Shown: positions 7,528 through 17,779 of the stretch, piece by piece | How the letters are laid out: every line of letters begins with the position of its first letter | How positions within the stretch are numbered: the stretch's first letter is position 1 | Assembly: GCF_001591605.1 (NCBI RefSeq) | Contig: NZ_BCVF01000012.1 | Span: forward strand, 27,986 to 91,985 | Reading direction: 5' to 3' | Length of the DNA stretch: 64,000 nucleotides | Source: Bacillus badius NBRC 15713 | Lineage (GTDB): Bacteria; Bacillota; Bacilli; Bacillales; Domibacillaceae | Made by a program: the position numbers and the translations under genes | The notes under the pieces: generated by a model | Databases searched by the model: none | Told to the model about the DNA's origin: nothing | Seen by the model: the letters and a program-made list of their open reading frames with translations, nothing else

Positions 7528-8934
7528 ATGTTTTTTCGTTCTTACTTTGATGAAAAGTTAGCTCAATACTCTTATATGGTCGCTTGTCAAAAAACCGGAG
7601 AAGCCATCGTTATTGATCCGGCCCGTGATATTACGCCTTATGTAGAAACAGCCCAAAAGGAAGGCTTTCGATTAACAGCCGCAACAGAAACGCATATTCA
7701 CGCTGATTTCGTTTCAGGAGCCCGTCAATTGGCGCATGATCACGGAGTAACATTATATTTATCAGATGAAGGCGATGAAAACTGGAAGTATCAGTACCTT
7801 GATAACCTTTCCGCTCAACTGGTGAAAGACGGCGATGTTTTCATGGTCGGCAATGTGGAATTTAAAGTAATGCATACACCAGGACATACCCCGGAAAGTA
7901 TTTCATTTGTGCTGACAGACAGAGGCGGCGGTTCAACGGAGCCAATGGGAATCTTTACTGGCGACTTTGTTTTTGTCGGTGATGTCGGCCGTCCGGACTT
8001 GCTGGAAAAAGCGGCCGGCGTAAAAGGCACAGCTGCTTCCGGAGCGGCGCAAATGTACGATTCGCTTCAGAAATTTAGACAGCTGCCGGATTATTTAGTT
8101 GTTTGGCCGGGACATGGCGCAGGAAGTGCTTGCGGCAAATCACTCGGCGCTGTTCCACTCTCCACTGTCGGCTATGAAAAAGCTAATAACTGGGCCTTGC
8201 AGGAAATGGATAAGGAACAATTTGAAAAAGAACTTCTGAAAGATCAGCCCGAGCCTCCAAAATATTTTGCTGTCATGAAAAAAGTCAATAAGGCCGGCCC
8301 GGCTGTGCTGACGAATGAAACGATTCCTTATGTAGAAACCTACAAAGAATTAGAGCCATATATCAGCCGAGAAGATACAATTATAGTGGATACTAGAAAT
8401 GGAAATGAGTTTGCGCAAGGACATATTGAAGGCACAATCAACTTGCCGTATACCAAAATCTTTACAAACTGGGCGGGCTGGATTCTCGACTATGAAAAGC
8501 AGCTGGTGCTTATTGCAGAAGAACAACAGACCGTTCACATTCAGCATTCGCTTGAGTCAATTGGACTGGATCGTATCGCCGCATTTGCCAGCCCGAATGT
8601 TGTCAGTGAAGCACCGGAACTTGAGAAATATGCCAATATTAATGTGGATGAGTTAAAAGCCCAATACGAAAAAGAAGATGTCTATGTAGTGGACATTCGC
8701 CAGCAGGGAGAATGGGAAGCAGGACATATCCCAACAGCCCACCATCATATGCTTGGCTATTTAGAGGAAGAAGCGGATCAATTGCCAAAGGACAAAAAGC
8801 TTATTATTCATTGTCAATCCGGAGCCCGTTCTGCGATTGGAGCAAGCTTGCTTCAAGCCAAAGGTTTTAAAAACATCGAAAACCTGGCCAGCGGCTTTGC
8901 CGGCTGGAAGAACGAAAACGGACCAGTCAAATAA
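7528..8934 (+). CDS. cstB: CstB-like persulfide dioxygenase-rhodanese fusion
   Basis: The 468-residue protein has three domains. A metallo-beta-lactamase persulfide dioxygenase domain (about 1-245) carries THIHAD (55-60), HTPGH (116-120), GDFVFVGDVGRPD and a Cys at 202 in GSACGKS. A pseudo-rhodanese domain without catalytic Cys follows (about 275-355), then an active rhodanese domain (about 375-468) with Cys429 in HCQSGARS. This is the CstB layout, which oxidises low-molecular-weight persulfides and releases thiosulfate, detoxifying sulfide. Two CstR-type operators cover its promoter. The ATG at 7528 has a GGAGG site. The next gene is a glutaredoxin 21 bases downstream. Confidence 0.92.
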   Translation: MFFRSYFDEKLAQYSYMVACQKTGEAIVIDPARDITPYVETAQKEGFRLTAATETHIHADFVSGARQLAHDHGVTLYLSDEGDENWKYQYLDNLSAQLVKDGDVFMVGNVEFKVMHTPGHTPESISFVLTDRGGGSTEPMGIFTGDFVFVGDVGRPDLLEKAAGVKGTAASGAAQMYDSLQKFRQLPDYLVVWPGHGAGSACGKSLGAVPLSTVGYEKANNWALQEMDKEQFEKELLKDQPEPPKYFAVMKKVNKAGPAVLTNETIPYVETYKELEPYISREDTIIVDTRNGNEFAQGHIEGTINLPYTKIFTNWAGWILDYEKQLVLIAEEQQTVHIQHSLESIGLDRIAAFASPNVVSEAPELEKYANINVDELKAQYEKEDVYVVDIRQQGEWEAGHIPTAHHHMLGYLEEEADQLPKDKKLIIHCQSGARSAIGASLLQAKGFKNIENLASGFAGWKNENGPVK

Positions 8935-8955
8935 TCATAACAAGGAGGAAACAAG

Positions 8956-9186
8956 ATGAATAAAGTAACCGTCTATTCAACGAATACGTGCCCATATTGC
9001 ACAATGATGAAAAATTTTCTGAAGGAACAAGGTATTCCGTTTACAGAAGTAAACGTGCAGCAAGACCGGCAAGCGGCCCAGCGTCTAGTGGAAACAACCG
9101 GACAAATGGGTGTGCCGCAGACGGAAATTAACGGCCAATGGATTCTTGGATACGATCCGGATGCGGTCATGGCGCTGCTTAAATAA
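8956..9186 (+). CDS. Glutaredoxin family protein
   Basis: The 76-residue protein has the thioredoxin fold with the dithiol motif CPYC (12-15) and the cis-proline segment GVPQTEI. It would reduce disulfides or persulfides using a low-molecular-weight thiol; because Bacillaceae often use bacillithiol, the partner is uncertain. It follows the cstB-like gene 21 bases behind with its own AGGAGG site and is closed by a terminator, so the two form one transcript. The context implies a role in releasing sulfane sulfur from thiols. Confidence 0.9.
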   Translation: MNKVTVYSTNTCPYCTMMKNFLKEQGIPFTEVNVQQDRQAAQRLVETTGQMGVPQTEINGQWILGYDPDAVMALLK

Positions 9187-9195
9187 AGAGTAAAC

Positions 9196-9238
9196 AGGGT
9201 GCCCTATAAGAAATCATTTTCGGGCGCCCTTCTTTTGT
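9196..9238 (+). terminator. Terminator after the cstB-glutaredoxin unit
   Basis: AGGGTGCCC and GGGCGCCCT pair (one G-U) around a 17-base loop and are followed by TTCTTTT. Confidence 0.7.
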
Positions 9239-9307
9239 CCCGGAAATGGCTTGAAGGATGGCAAGGGATGGCCGCAGGCAGAAAACAGGCTATGGAGGTG
9301 ATTCTTC

Positions 9308-9568
9308 GTGGAATATGGAAAAGACTTAAAGAACCGTTTAAAACGCATTGAAGGACAGGTGCGCGGCATTATGAAGATGATGGAGGAAGGAGAAGACTGT
9401 ACGGCTGTTGTCACGCAGCTGAGCGCCATTCAGGGAGCTGTCGGACGTACGGCCGGCCTGATTGTCAGCAGAAATTTAGAGCAATGTATCCGGACGAATA
9501 TTCAGGAAGGGGAACCGACAGATGACCTGGTGAAAGAAGCGGTCAACCTCCTTGTAAAGAGCCGGTAA
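9308..9568 (+). CDS. cstR: CstR-type persulfide-sensing repressor (CsoR family)
   Basis: The 86-residue protein is a full-length CsoR-family helical repressor (DUF156). Cys31 and Cys60 are present, but the His that completes the copper site in CsoR is replaced by Asn56 (SRNLEQC). That Cys/Asn/Cys pattern is the known mark of CstR, which responds to persulfide by cross-linking its two cysteines. The GTG at 9308 has a strong GGAGGTG site. It lies between the cstB-glutaredoxin unit and the rhodanese-exporter unit, both of which have CsoR-type operators, so it probably represses both. No own operator is obvious directly before it. Confidence 0.92.
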   Translation: MEYGKDLKNRLKRIEGQVRGIMKMMEEGEDCTAVVTQLSAIQGAVGRTAGLIVSRNLEQCIRTNIQEGEPTDDLVKEAVNLLVKSR

Positions 9569-9585
9569 TTTTTTGAGTGAAATTA

Positions 9586-9599
9586 TACCCCATGGCGTA
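9586..9599. promoter_or_regulatory. CstR/CsoR-family operator 3
   Basis: TACCCCATGGCGTA has one base off the pattern of the other two operators and abuts the GGAGGG ribosome site of the rhodanese gene. Confidence 0.65.
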
Positions 9600-9613
9600 A
9601 TAGGAGGGAAAAT

Positions 9614-9973
9614 ATGACGATTGCTTTTTATCTTATCTTGACAGCAGTTGCGGTGATGGCATTAAAAAATATGATGCCGGCAGCGGGCGTGCGCCAGGTT
9701 ACAGCGGCAGAATTGAAAAAGGACACGGGGAAGAAGGAAAAACAATGGATTGATGTCCGCACACCGGGAGAGTTTAAAGCCGGTCATATTGCCGGCTTTA
9801 AAAATATTCCGCTTCATCAGCTGTCTGCCCGCTTGAAGGAACTTGATCCCCAGCAAGAAGTCGTTGTGATGTGCCAGAGCGGCATGCGCAGCCAAAAGGC
9901 TGCCCGGTTATTAAAGAAGAAAGGCTTTAAGTATATTGCCAACGTAGCCGGCGGCATCGGCGCGTGGAAATAA
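9614..9973 (+). CDS. Membrane-anchored rhodanese
   Basis: The protein has 119 residues: one N-terminal membrane helix (about 3-20) and a single rhodanese domain (about 28-119) with active-site Cys87 in CQSGMRS. It would carry sulfane sulfur on this Cys and pass it to an acceptor such as sulfite or a thiol, at the membrane face. It is the first gene of the unit under operator 3, followed 25 bases later by the TauE/SafE exporter. The pairing suggests that it handles sulfur species before or after export. Confidence 0.9.
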   Translation: MTIAFYLILTAVAVMALKNMMPAAGVRQVTAAELKKDTGKKEKQWIDVRTPGEFKAGHIAGFKNIPLHQLSARLKELDPQQEVVVMCQSGMRSQKAARLLKKKGFKYIANVAGGIGAWK

Positions 9974-9998
9974 AAAATAGGAAAGGGGAGAAGAACGA

Positions 9999-10784
9999 AT
10001 GGATTGGTCTATTGGCTGGATTGCTGTTATTTTTTTCATTGGATTTATTGGCTCTTTTCTATCCGGGATGGTTGGCATCGGCGGCTCTATTATTAAATAC
10101 CCGATGCTCTTGTATATTCCGCCCATGCTGGGATTTGCGGCCTTCAGTGCCCACGAGGTTGCCGGCATCAGCGCGGTCCAAGTCTTTTTTGCAACAATTG
10201 CCGGGGTATGGGCATACCGGAAAAGCGAATATTTAAATAAGACGTTGATTATTTACATGGGGGCTGCCATTCTTGTCGGGAGTTTTATTGGAGGGTTTGG
10301 CTCGCAGCAGATGGATGAATCCACTGTCAATGTGATTTATGGAGTGCTTGCTGCACTTGCTGCGGTCATGATGTTTATTCCTAAGAAAAATTTGGACGAT
10401 CGGCCAATGGAGGAAGTGAAATTTAGTAAATGGCTTGCTGCCTTCTTTGCTTTCGTTGTTGGCATCGGCGCCGGGATTGTCGGAGCTGCCGGAGCATTTT
10501 TGCTTGTGCCGATTATGCTCGTTATCTTAAAAATTCCAACGAGAATGACGATTGCCAGCTCGCTCGCTATTACCTTTATTTCCTCGATCGGTTCGACGGC
10601 CGGCAAACTTATGACCGGACAAGTGCTGTTCATGCCGGCTGTTATTATGATAGTGGCCAGCCTTCTTGCTTCGCCGCTCGGCGCCAAAGCAGGCCAAAAA
10701 ATGAACACGAAAATATTGCAGTGGCTGCTTGCTGTCTTAATTGCGGCTACAGCCATTAAAATTTGGGTGGATATTTTAGTATAA
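9999..10784 (+). CDS. TauE/SafE-family sulfite/organosulfur exporter
   Basis: The 261-residue membrane protein has about eight hydrophobic helices in two repeats. Each repeat holds the family Gly-rich motif ([15 protein letters not shown] near 27 and [15 protein letters not shown] near 161). TauE/SafE proteins export sulfite, sulfoacetate or thiosulfate-like anions, and YrkJ in B. subtilis is similar. It is the last gene of the CstR-controlled cluster and would remove the sulfite or thiosulfate made by the cstB-like enzyme and rhodanese. The substrate is inferred from neighbours. Confidence 0.88.
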   Translation: MDWSIGWIAVIFFIGFIGSFLSGMVGIGGSIIKYPMLLYIPPMLGFAAFSAHEVAGISAVQVFFATIAGVWAYRKSEYLNKTLIIYMGAAILVGSFIGGFGSQQMDESTVNVIYGVLAALAAVMMFIPKKNLDDRPMEEVKFSKWLAAFFAFVVGIGAGIVGAAGAFLLVPIMLVILKIPTRMTIASSLAITFISSIGSTAGKLMTGQVLFMPAVIMIVASLLASPLGAKAGQKMNTKILQWLLAVLIAATAIKIWVDILV

Positions 10785-10817
10785 AGCAAGCCCTCTCTAA
10801 TGAATAGAAAGATTTAG

Positions 10818-10864
10818 GCTGCCGGCAAATTCGATAAAAATCGAGTTTGCCGGCAGCTTTTTTA
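10818..10864 (+). terminator. Terminator after the sulfide cluster
   Basis: GCTGCCGGCAAA pairs with TTTGCCGGCAGC, extended by an inner TCGAT/ATCGA stem around AAAA, then TTTTTT. The stem is about 18 base pairs. Confidence 0.9.
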
Positions 10865-11024
10865 TTTTGCTGGCGGACGGGCTCGGCTGGTTTCCCTTCC
10901 GGCCGCTTCAATCAACAGCCGTGCAATTATCCTCCCTAAAGCCGATGAGACCAGCCTTGATCGTTCTATCAGTTTCTCTGCTATGAACTTAAGGAAGATG
11001 GCCAGAAGGACTTAGAGAGAAACA
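10865..11024. other. Gene-free spacer before uvrBA
   Basis: No open frame with a ribosome site and no repeat is visible in this part of the 391-base gap. The SOS-like box and promoter of uvrB lie just to its right. Confidence 0.5.
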
Positions 11025-11038
11025 GGAACATATGTGCG
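11025..11038. promoter_or_regulatory. LexA (SOS) box candidate before uvrBA
   Basis: GGAACATATGTGCG matches 12 of 14 positions of the Bacillus LexA consensus CGAACRNRYGTTYG. It lies five bases upstream of the candidate -35, and uvrBA is an SOS operon in B. subtilis. Confidence 0.5.
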
Positions 11039-11042
11039 TTTA

Positions 11043-11071
11043 TTAATAGCCAGCCAGGTTTCATTTATGAT
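11043..11071 (+). promoter_or_regulatory. Candidate uvrBA promoter
   Basis: TTAATA (11043-11048) and TATGAT (11066-11071) are 17 bases apart, about 100 bases before uvrB. Confidence 0.45.
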
Positions 11072-11175
11072 AAAATGGGGATTATGATTACTAACAATAG
11101 AAAACGGCACAAGCTTTAATAGAAAGCATGTTGATAGAACAGAATAAGCACATTTGCCAGGAGGCAGGGGGTTGA

Positions 11176-13158
11176 ATGGTGAAGAACCAATTTGAAATCG
11201 TGTCTAAATACAGCCCGCAAGGCGACCAGCCAAAAGCGATTGCTGAGCTTGTTTCGGGCATAAAGGAAGGAAAGAAGCATCAAACGCTGCTCGGAGCGAC
11301 AGGGACCGGGAAAACTTTCACGATCTCTAACGTGATTAAAGAAGTAAACAAGCCGACGCTTGTCATTGCCCATAATAAGACGCTTGCCGGCCAGCTGTAC
11401 AGTGAATTTAAAGAGTTTTTTCCGAATAACGCTGTTGAGTATTTTGTCAGCTACTATGATTATTATCAGCCGGAGGCTTATGTGCCGCAGACGGATACGT
11501 TCATTGAAAAAGACGCAAGCATCAACGATGAGATTGACAAGCTGCGCCACTCGGCTACTTCTTCTTTGTTTGAGCGCAATGATGTCATCATTATCGCCAG
11601 TGTATCGTGTATTTACGGTTTGGGTTCACCAGAGGAATATCGTGACCTCGTGATTTCCTTGCGAGCCGGGATGGAGATTGAACGGAATCAATTGCTGCGC
11701 AAGCTCGTAGACGTCCAATACGAGCGCAATGATATTGATTTTAAGCGGGGGACTTTTCGCGTGCGCGGAGATGTAGTGGAAATCTTTCCTGCCTCCCGTG
11801 ACGAGCACTGTATTCGGGTGGAGTTTTTCGGAGATGAGATTGACCGGATCCGCGAAGTCGATGCGCTGACTGGGGAAATTATTGGCGACCGTGAACATGT
11901 CGCCATTTTTCCAGCTTCCCACTTCGTGACAAGAGAAGAAAAAATGAGAATTGCGATTGGCAACATTGAACAAGAGTTGGAAGAACAGCTCGCTGTTTTG
12001 CGTGCGGAAAATAAATTGCTTGAGGCCCAGCGGCTTGAGCAGCGGACGCGTTATGATTTAGAGATGATGAGAGAAATGGGATTTTGCTCAGGCATTGAGA
12101 ATTACTCGCGCCATTTAACCTTGCGCCCGCCTGGTTCCACACCGTATACACTGCTTGATTACTTTCCGGATGATTTTCTTATTGTAGTGGATGAATCACA
12201 CGTGACGCTTCCGCAAATCCGGGGAATGTTTAACGGTGACCAGGCGCGCAAACAAGTGCTTGTCGATCATGGCTTCCGTCTTCCGTCAGCCAAGGATAAC
12301 CGGCCGCTGAAGTTTGAAGAATTTGAAGAGCATGTGCGTCAAATTGTTTATGTATCCGCCACGCCAGGCCCATATGAGATCGAACATACTCCGCAAATGA
12401 CCGAACAAATCATCCGGCCGACTGGCCTGCTTGATCCAACGGTCGACGTTCGCCCGATTGAAGGCCAGATTGATGACCTGATAAGTGAAATTAACGAGCG
12501 GACGGCTCGGAATGAACGCGTGCTTGTAACTACGTTAACGAAGAAAATGTCTGAAGACCTAACAGATTATTTAAAGGAAATCGGTGTGAAAGTACAATAT
12601 CTCCATTCTGAAATCAAGACGCTGGAACGAATAGAAATTATCCGGGATTTGCGGCTTGGCAAATTTGATGTGCTGGTAGGCATCAACTTGTTGAGAGAGG
12701 GGCTTGATATTCCTGAAGTTTCACTTGTGACGATATTGGATGCTGATAAGGAAGGGTTTCTCCGTTCGGAGCGTTCACTGATTCAGACGATGGGACGGGC
12801 TGCCCGCAATGCCGGCGGTCATGTGATTATGTATGCCGACAAAATCACCGATTCTATGGCCAAGGCGATAGAAGAGACGAAGCGGCGCCGTGAGATTCAA
12901 CAGGCGTACAATGAAAAACATGGCGTTACGCCAAAAACAATTCAAAAAGACATTCGGGATGTGATCCGGGCCACGCATGCAGCGGAAGAAGCAGAAAGCT
13001 ATGAAACGGCCGCTTCCAAGAAGAAATTAGCTCCGCAAGAGCGGAATCGCCTGATTGCCAGCTTAGAAAATGAAATGAAGGCGGCAGCCAAAGCGCTTGA
13101 CTTTGAATTGGCCGCCCAGCTGCGTGATGCATTGTTAGAGTTGAAATCGGAAGGATGA
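11176..13158 (+). CDS. uvrB: Excinuclease ABC subunit B
   Basis: The 660-residue helicase-like damage-verification subunit of nucleotide excision repair is complete. Walker A GATGTGKT is at 40-47, the beta-hairpin region around [16 protein letters not shown] (about 93-108) clamps the damaged strand, and helicase motif VI appears as QTMGRAARN. The C-terminal UVR motif (about 622-657, [24 protein letters not shown]) contacts UvrC. AGGAGG precedes the ATG at 11176. uvrA starts two bases after the stop, so they form one operon, probably SOS-controlled through the box at 11025. Confidence 0.97.
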   Translation: MVKNQFEIVSKYSPQGDQPKAIAELVSGIKEGKKHQTLLGATGTGKTFTISNVIKEVNKPTLVIAHNKTLAGQLYSEFKEFFPNNAVEYFVSYYDYYQPEAYVPQTDTFIEKDASINDEIDKLRHSATSSLFERNDVIIIASVSCIYGLGSPEEYRDLVISLRAGMEIERNQLLRKLVDVQYERNDIDFKRGTFRVRGDVVEIFPASRDEHCIRVEFFGDEIDRIREVDALTGEIIGDREHVAIFPASHFVTREEKMRIAIGNIEQELEEQLAVLRAENKLLEAQRLEQRTRYDLEMMREMGFCSGIENYSRHLTLRPPGSTPYTLLDYFPDDFLIVVDESHVTLPQIRGMFNGDQARKQVLVDHGFRLPSAKDNRPLKFEEFEEHVRQIVYVSATPGPYEIEHTPQMTEQIIRPTGLLDPTVDVRPIEGQIDDLISEINERTARNERVLVTTLTKKMSEDLTDYLKEIGVKVQYLHSEIKTLERIEIIRDLRLGKFDVLVGINLLREGLDIPEVSLVTILDADKEGFLRSERSLIQTMGRAARNAGGHVIMYADKITDSMAKAIEETKRRREIQQAYNEKHGVTPKTIQKDIRDVIRATHAAEEAESYETAASKKKLAPQERNRLIASLENEMKAAAKALDFELAAQLRDALLELKSEG

Positions 13159-13159
13159 C

Positions 13160-16018
13160 TTGGATATGGGAATAGATAAAATTACAGTAAAAGGAGCCAG
13201 GGCGCATAATTTAAAAAACATTGATATCACCATCCCCCGTGATAAGCTCGTTGTATTGACGGGCTTATCAGGCTCGGGAAAATCATCGCTGGCGTTTGAT
13301 ACGATTTATGCGGAAGGGCAGCGCCGGTATGTTGAATCTTTATCCGCTTATGCCCGCCAGTTTCTCGGCCAAATGGATAAGCCGGATGTTGATGCGATTG
13401 AAGGGCTGTCTCCGGCCATTTCTATTGATCAGAAGACAACGAGCCGGAACCCGCGCTCAACGGTCGGAACAGTGACCGAAATTTATGATTATGTGCGTTT
13501 GTTGTTTGCCCGTGTCGGCCGGCCGACTTGCCCGGTTCACGGCATTGAAATTACATCGCAGACGATCGAGCAAATGGTTGACCGCATCATGCAATATGAA
13601 GACCGGACGAAGCTGCAAGTGCTTGCGCCGATTGTTTCCGGCCGGAAAGGCACGCATGCCAAAGTGTTTGAAGATATCAAGCGCCAAGGCTATGTCCGCG
13701 TGCGTGTCAACGGAGAAATGCGGGAAGTTGAGGAAGAGATTGAGCTTGAGAAAAATAAAAAGCATTCCATTGAGGTCGTGATTGACCGTGTTGTAGTAAA
13801 AGACGGCATTGAAGCCCGGCTCGCTGATTCCCTGGAAACGGCATTGAAGCTCGGGGAGGGCAATGTCATTATCGATGTTATCGGCCGCGAGGAATTGCTG
13901 TTTTCAGAGCATCATGCCTGCCCGCATTGCGGTTTTTCCATAGGGGAACTTGAGCCGCGCATGTTTTCTTTCAATAGTCCGTATGGAGCCTGTCCGACAT
14001 GTGACGGTCTCGGATCGAAGCTGAAAGTAGATGTGGACTTAGTTATTCCTAACCCGGAGTTAAGCTTGAAGGAGCATGCGATTGCCCCATGGGAGCCGAC
14101 AAGCTCACAATATTATCCGCAGCTGCTAGAAGCGGTTTGCCATCATTACGGCATTCCGATGGATGTGCCTGTCAAGGAGCTGGATAAAGCGCAGCTTGAT
14201 AAAGTTTTAAACGGATCAGGACGGGAACGGGTTCATTTCCGCTATGAAAACGACTTTGGCCAAATCCGGGAAAATGACATTATGTTCGAAGGTGTCCTTA
14301 ACAATATTGAGCGCCGGTATAAAGAAACAAGCTCGGATTATATCCGGGAGCAAATGGAAAAGTATATGGGACAGCAAAAGTGTCCGACCTGTAAAGGATA
14401 CCGTCTCAAAAAAGAAAGCTTGGCCGTGAAAATCAATGGCCTGCATATTAGCGAGGTCACTGATTTTTCGATCGAAGAAGCAGAGCAATTTTTCGAGCGC
14501 CTGTCATTAACAGAAAAAGAAATGCAGATCGCCCAGTTAATTTTACGTGAGATCCGCGAGCGGCTTGGCTTTTTAGTCGATGTAGGCCTGGATTATTTAA
14601 CGCTTAGCCGTTCAGCTGGTACGCTGTCGGGAGGAGAAGCCCAGCGGATCCGCCTGGCTACCCAAATCGGCTCACGATTGACCGGTGTTCTCTATATTCT
14701 CGATGAGCCGTCTATCGGGCTTCATCAGCGTGATAACGACCGTTTAATCAGCACCATGCAAAATATGCGAGATATCGGCAATACACTGATTGTGGTCGAG
14801 CACGATGAAGATACGATGATGGCCGCTGATTATTTAATTGATGTGGGACCTGGGGCCGGCGTGCATGGCGGTGAAATTGTGGCAGCCGGTACGCCGGAAG
14901 AGGTCATGAACGATCCGGCTTCGCTGACCGGCCAGTATTTGTCAGGGAAAAAGTTTATCCCGCTGCCAGCCGATCGCCGCGCACCGGATGGCCGCTGGGT
15001 GGAAGTAACAGGCGCAAAAGAGAACAATCTGAAAAATGTAAAAGCTAAATTCCCGCTTGGTACATTTATTGCTGTGACCGGGGTGTCCGGTTCGGGAAAA
15101 AGTACGTTAATTAACGACATTCTTTATAAAACTCTTGCGCAAAAGCTGCAGCGCTCCAAGCAAAAGCCGGGCAAGCACGGCACGATCAAAGGGATCGAGC
15201 ATCTTGATAAAGTGATTGACATTGATCAGTCGCCGATCGGGCGGACGCCTCGTTCTAATCCGGCTACTTACACCGGTGTTTTTGATGATATTCGCGAAGT
15301 ATTTGCCTCGACCAATGAAGCGAAAGTCCGCGGCTACAAAAAAGGGCGATTCAGCTTCAATGTGAAGGGCGGCCGCTGTGAAGCATGCCGCGGAGACGGG
15401 ATTATCAAAATCGAAATGCACTTTTTGCCGGACGTGTATGTGCCATGTGAAGTATGCCATGGCAAGCGCTACAACCGCGAGACGCTGGAAGTGAAATATA
15501 AGGGCAAAAATATTGCAGATGTTCTTGCTATGACAGTAGAGGATGCCCTGGAGTTTTTTGAAAATATTCCTAAAATTAAACGTAAGCTACAGACGATTGC
15601 AGATGTCGGCCTTGGTTATATCAAGCTGGGACAGCCGGCGACGACACTGTCTGGAGGAGAAGCACAGCGCGTGAAGCTTGCTTCGGAACTGCACCGCCGC
15701 TCGACCGGCCGTTCGTTTTACATCTTGGACGAGCCGACGACCGGCCTGCATGTGGATGATATCGCCCGCCTGCTCACTGTGCTGCAGCGGCTGGTGGAAA
15801 ACGGCGACACCGTTCTTGTGATTGAGCACAACCTTGATGTGATCAAGACGGCAGATTACATCGTCGACCTTGGCCCTGAAGGCGGCGATAAAGGAGGAAC
15901 CATTGTAGCTTCCGGCACGCCTGAAGAAGTGGCGGCAGCAGAAGGGTCCTACACTGGTCATTATTTAAATAGAGTATTAGCCCGCGAGCGCCAGAGAGTG
16001 GAGCACATAGAAAGCTAA
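13160..16018 (+). CDS. uvrA: Excinuclease ABC subunit A
   Basis: This 952-residue tandem ABC ATPase finds DNA damage with UvrB. Two Walker A motifs (GLSGSGKS near 35 and GVSGSGKS in the second half), two LSGGEAQR signatures and Cys-rich zinc fingers (CPHC/CPTC region and CEACRGDG...CEVC) are all present. The start is TTG 13160 or ATG 13166, two codons apart; GGAAGG at the end of uvrB fits either. Length is normal. It follows uvrB with a one-base gap. The region after it (16019-16121) has no obvious terminator. Confidence 0.97.
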   Translation: MDMGIDKITVKGARAHNLKNIDITIPRDKLVVLTGLSGSGKSSLAFDTIYAEGQRRYVESLSAYARQFLGQMDKPDVDAIEGLSPAISIDQKTTSRNPRSTVGTVTEIYDYVRLLFARVGRPTCPVHGIEITSQTIEQMVDRIMQYEDRTKLQVLAPIVSGRKGTHAKVFEDIKRQGYVRVRVNGEMREVEEEIELEKNKKHSIEVVIDRVVVKDGIEARLADSLETALKLGEGNVIIDVIGREELLFSEHHACPHCGFSIGELEPRMFSFNSPYGACPTCDGLGSKLKVDVDLVIPNPELSLKEHAIAPWEPTSSQYYPQLLEAVCHHYGIPMDVPVKELDKAQLDKVLNGSGRERVHFRYENDFGQIRENDIMFEGVLNNIERRYKETSSDYIREQMEKYMGQQKCPTCKGYRLKKESLAVKINGLHISEVTDFSIEEAEQFFERLSLTEKEMQIAQLILREIRERLGFLVDVGLDYLTLSRSAGTLSGGEAQRIRLATQIGSRLTGVLYILDEPSIGLHQRDNDRLISTMQNMRDIGNTLIVVEHDEDTMMAADYLIDVGPGAGVHGGEIVAAGTPEEVMNDPASLTGQYLSGKKFIPLPADRRAPDGRWVEVTGAKENNLKNVKAKFPLGTFIAVTGVSGSGKSTLINDILYKTLAQKLQRSKQKPGKHGTIKGIEHLDKVIDIDQSPIGRTPRSNPATYTGVFDDIREVFASTNEAKVRGYKKGRFSFNVKGGRCEACRGDGIIKIEMHFLPDVYVPCEVCHGKRYNRETLEVKYKGKNIADVLAMTVEDALEFFENIPKIKRKLQTIADVGLGYIKLGQPATTLSGGEAQRVKLASELHRRSTGRSFYILDEPTTGLHVDDIARLLTVLQRLVENGDTVLVIEHNLDVIKTADYIVDLGPEGGDKGGTIVASGTPEEVAAAEGSYTGHYLNRVLARERQRVEHIES

Positions 16019-16121
16019 GATGCAGCGGTTGGCAGATGCTTGCAAAAATAGTGAAACTTTTTCTTTTGATCTTCGTAAGAATGAACAGAAAGCCAATTCT
16101 TAAATGAATGGAGTGCCTGAG

Positions 16122-17291
16122 ATGAACGAAGAGAAAAAACGAATTTTAGAAATGGTGGAATCAGGTTTAATTTCAGCAAGTGAAGGCTTAACTTTGCTGG
16201 AGGCTCTGGATAAAGAACCTTCGAAGCAAGCATACAAAGAGCGGCGGGACAGCTTCTTCGATGAGCTGATCGGTCTTGGCCAAAAGCTGAGCGGCACCGC
16301 AGAAAAGAAAAGCGAGCCATCCGGCGCTTCCGCTAACCAGCCAAAGGATAAGCTCTTTCAGTTTGTCCAGTCGGCTGTCCAGAAGCTCAAGGATTTTGAA
16401 CTTCCGCTCGGAAAAACAGCCGAATTCTCGCATACGTTTCAAGAAACAGACTTTACTCCGAAGCGCATTAAGGCAGAAGTGGCGAGCGGCAGCTTTACGA
16501 TTAAGCCTTGGACGGAAAGCGGCGTAAAGGCAGAGTGCCACGTTAAAATCTACGGGGCTGACAACGAAGATGAAGCAAGAGAATCGTTCATCAAGAACAG
16601 TGTTTTTTATGCGCGTGAAGACAAGCTCTCCTTCTCGGTCGGCTTAAAGCTAATGAAAGTGGACACAGTTTTGTATGTGCCGGAAACTGCTGTCCATGAT
16701 ATTTCTGTCAAGCTGTTTAACGGCTCCTTCGCCATGCGCGACATGGAAGTGCAAGAGCTGGAAGTAAAAACAGCTAACGGCAAAATTGAAGTGAAAAAAT
16801 CGAAGGTGGGCGACTTTGAAGGAGAAACGGGCAATGGCCAAATCTTCTTCGTTGATTGTGAAGGCAAAAAAGTGGAAGCCAGCTCGTTTAACGGAGCTGT
16901 TCATGTTATCGGCTCGGTTGGCTACACGGATATTAAATCCTTTAACGGCAACGTTCTTTGTGATTTAAAGTCCGATGCCGCCCACACGGTTAAAGCCCAA
17001 GCGGTAACCGGAAACATTGAAGTGTATGTGCCGGATCATATGGCGATGAAGGGGATGCTGCGCACCAATCTTGGCTCCCTGTTGCTTCCTGAATCTGGAA
17101 TGAAAAAAATAATGGAAAAAGAGGAAATGGTTCAGAAGCTTGTCCGTTTTGAGAGCGAAAAAGAAGCGACTGGCCAAGTAGTCATCGACGCAGAAACAAA
17201 AACGGGAACAGTTTCCGTAAAAACAACGTTATTTCATGAAGCATCGAATGATGGAGAGAATGAACCGCCCTCTATTCCCGAAGGTAAGTGA
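16122..17291 (+). CDS. yvlB: YvlB-like DUF4097 protein
   Basis: From the ATG at 16122 the protein has 389 residues. An N-terminal helix typical of YvlB-type proteins (MNEEKKRILEMVESG) is followed by a linker (about 40-100) and a long repetitive beta domain of the DUF4097 adhesin-like type, with recurring FNG/ANGKIEV/GNGQIF turns. In B. subtilis the yvl genes are linked to envelope stress; the biochemical role is unknown. The upstream ATG at 16104 was not used because GGAG lies eight bases before 16122. It overlaps or abuts the next gene, yvlD. Confidence 0.82.
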   Translation: MNEEKKRILEMVESGLISASEGLTLLEALDKEPSKQAYKERRDSFFDELIGLGQKLSGTAEKKSEPSGASANQPKDKLFQFVQSAVQKLKDFELPLGKTAEFSHTFQETDFTPKRIKAEVASGSFTIKPWTESGVKAECHVKIYGADNEDEARESFIKNSVFYAREDKLSFSVGLKLMKVDTVLYVPETAVHDISVKLFNGSFAMRDMEVQELEVKTANGKIEVKKSKVGDFEGETGNGQIFFVDCEGKKVEASSFNGAVHVIGSVGYTDIKSFNGNVLCDLKSDAAHTVKAQAVTGNIEVYVPDHMAMKGMLRTNLGSLLLPESGMKKIMEKEEMVQKLVRFESEKEATGQVVIDAETKTGTVSVKTTLFHEASNDGENEPPSIPEGK

Positions 17292-17296
17292 TAAAG

Positions 17297-17647
17297 ATGA
17301 ATTGGATCATAGGTATTTTAGTTAATGCAGTCTTGTTTATTGCCATTTCCGGCTATTTTACAGGCCTGCACGTAGATAGCTTTTTATCGGCGGTTATTGC
17401 TAGTGTTGTTTTGTCCATCTTAAACATGATTGTCAGACCGCTGCTTGTTCTTTTTACTTTGCCGATTACTTTTTTGACGCTTGGTCTTTTCCTGTTTGTC
17501 ATTAACGCTGCTACATTGCTTTTGACAGACAGCATCATGGGCTCTGCATTTGACATTTCCGGCTTTGGCATGGCGCTTCTTATCGCCGTCATTATGGCAA
17601 TTGTCAACCTGGCTCTGCAGATGACCATCCTTAAAAAAAATGACTGA
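17297..17647 (+). CDS. yvlD: YvlD-like small membrane protein (phage-holin-like, DUF360)
   Basis: The 116-residue protein consists of about four transmembrane helices with the family core VRPLLVLFTLPITFLTLG. YvlD-type proteins are widespread membrane proteins of unknown role. The start could also be the GTG at 17288, which overlaps the yvlB stop (GTGA); the ATG at 17297 gives a normal N-terminus (MNWIIGIL) and better spacing from AAGG. In B. subtilis it shares an operon with yvlABC, but yvlA and yvlC are not seen here. A terminator follows. Confidence 0.85.
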   Translation: MNWIIGILVNAVLFIAISGYFTGLHVDSFLSAVIASVVLSILNMIVRPLLVLFTLPITFLTLGLFLFVINAATLLLTDSIMGSAFDISGFGMALLIAVIMAIVNLALQMTILKKND

Positions 17648-17670
17648 TTGCTCCTGTTGAGCGAAAAGCA

Positions 17671-17740
17671 AAAGCCAGCCTTCTCCGCCATTATCTGTCG
17701 AGCAGCAACGACAGAAAAGCGGAGAAGGCTGGTTTTATTT
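17671..17740. terminator. Strong terminator after yvlD, possibly bidirectional
   Basis: AAAGCCAGCCTTCTCCGC pairs with GCGGAGAAGGCTGGTTT, and an inner CTGTCG/CGACAG stem caps it. TTTATTTT follows on the plus strand and CTTTTGCTTTT on the minus strand, so it could also end the small minus-strand gene candidate at 17780. Confidence 0.8.
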
Positions 17741-17779
17741 TATGAGGAAACACAGTTTTTTGCCGCCTCGGCATTTTCT

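Noticed and set aside
10337..10789. 150-codon minus-strand frame within the TauE/SafE gene
   Set aside because: Antisense shadow caused by codon bias of the exporter gene. Its neighbours and terminator support the plus strand.
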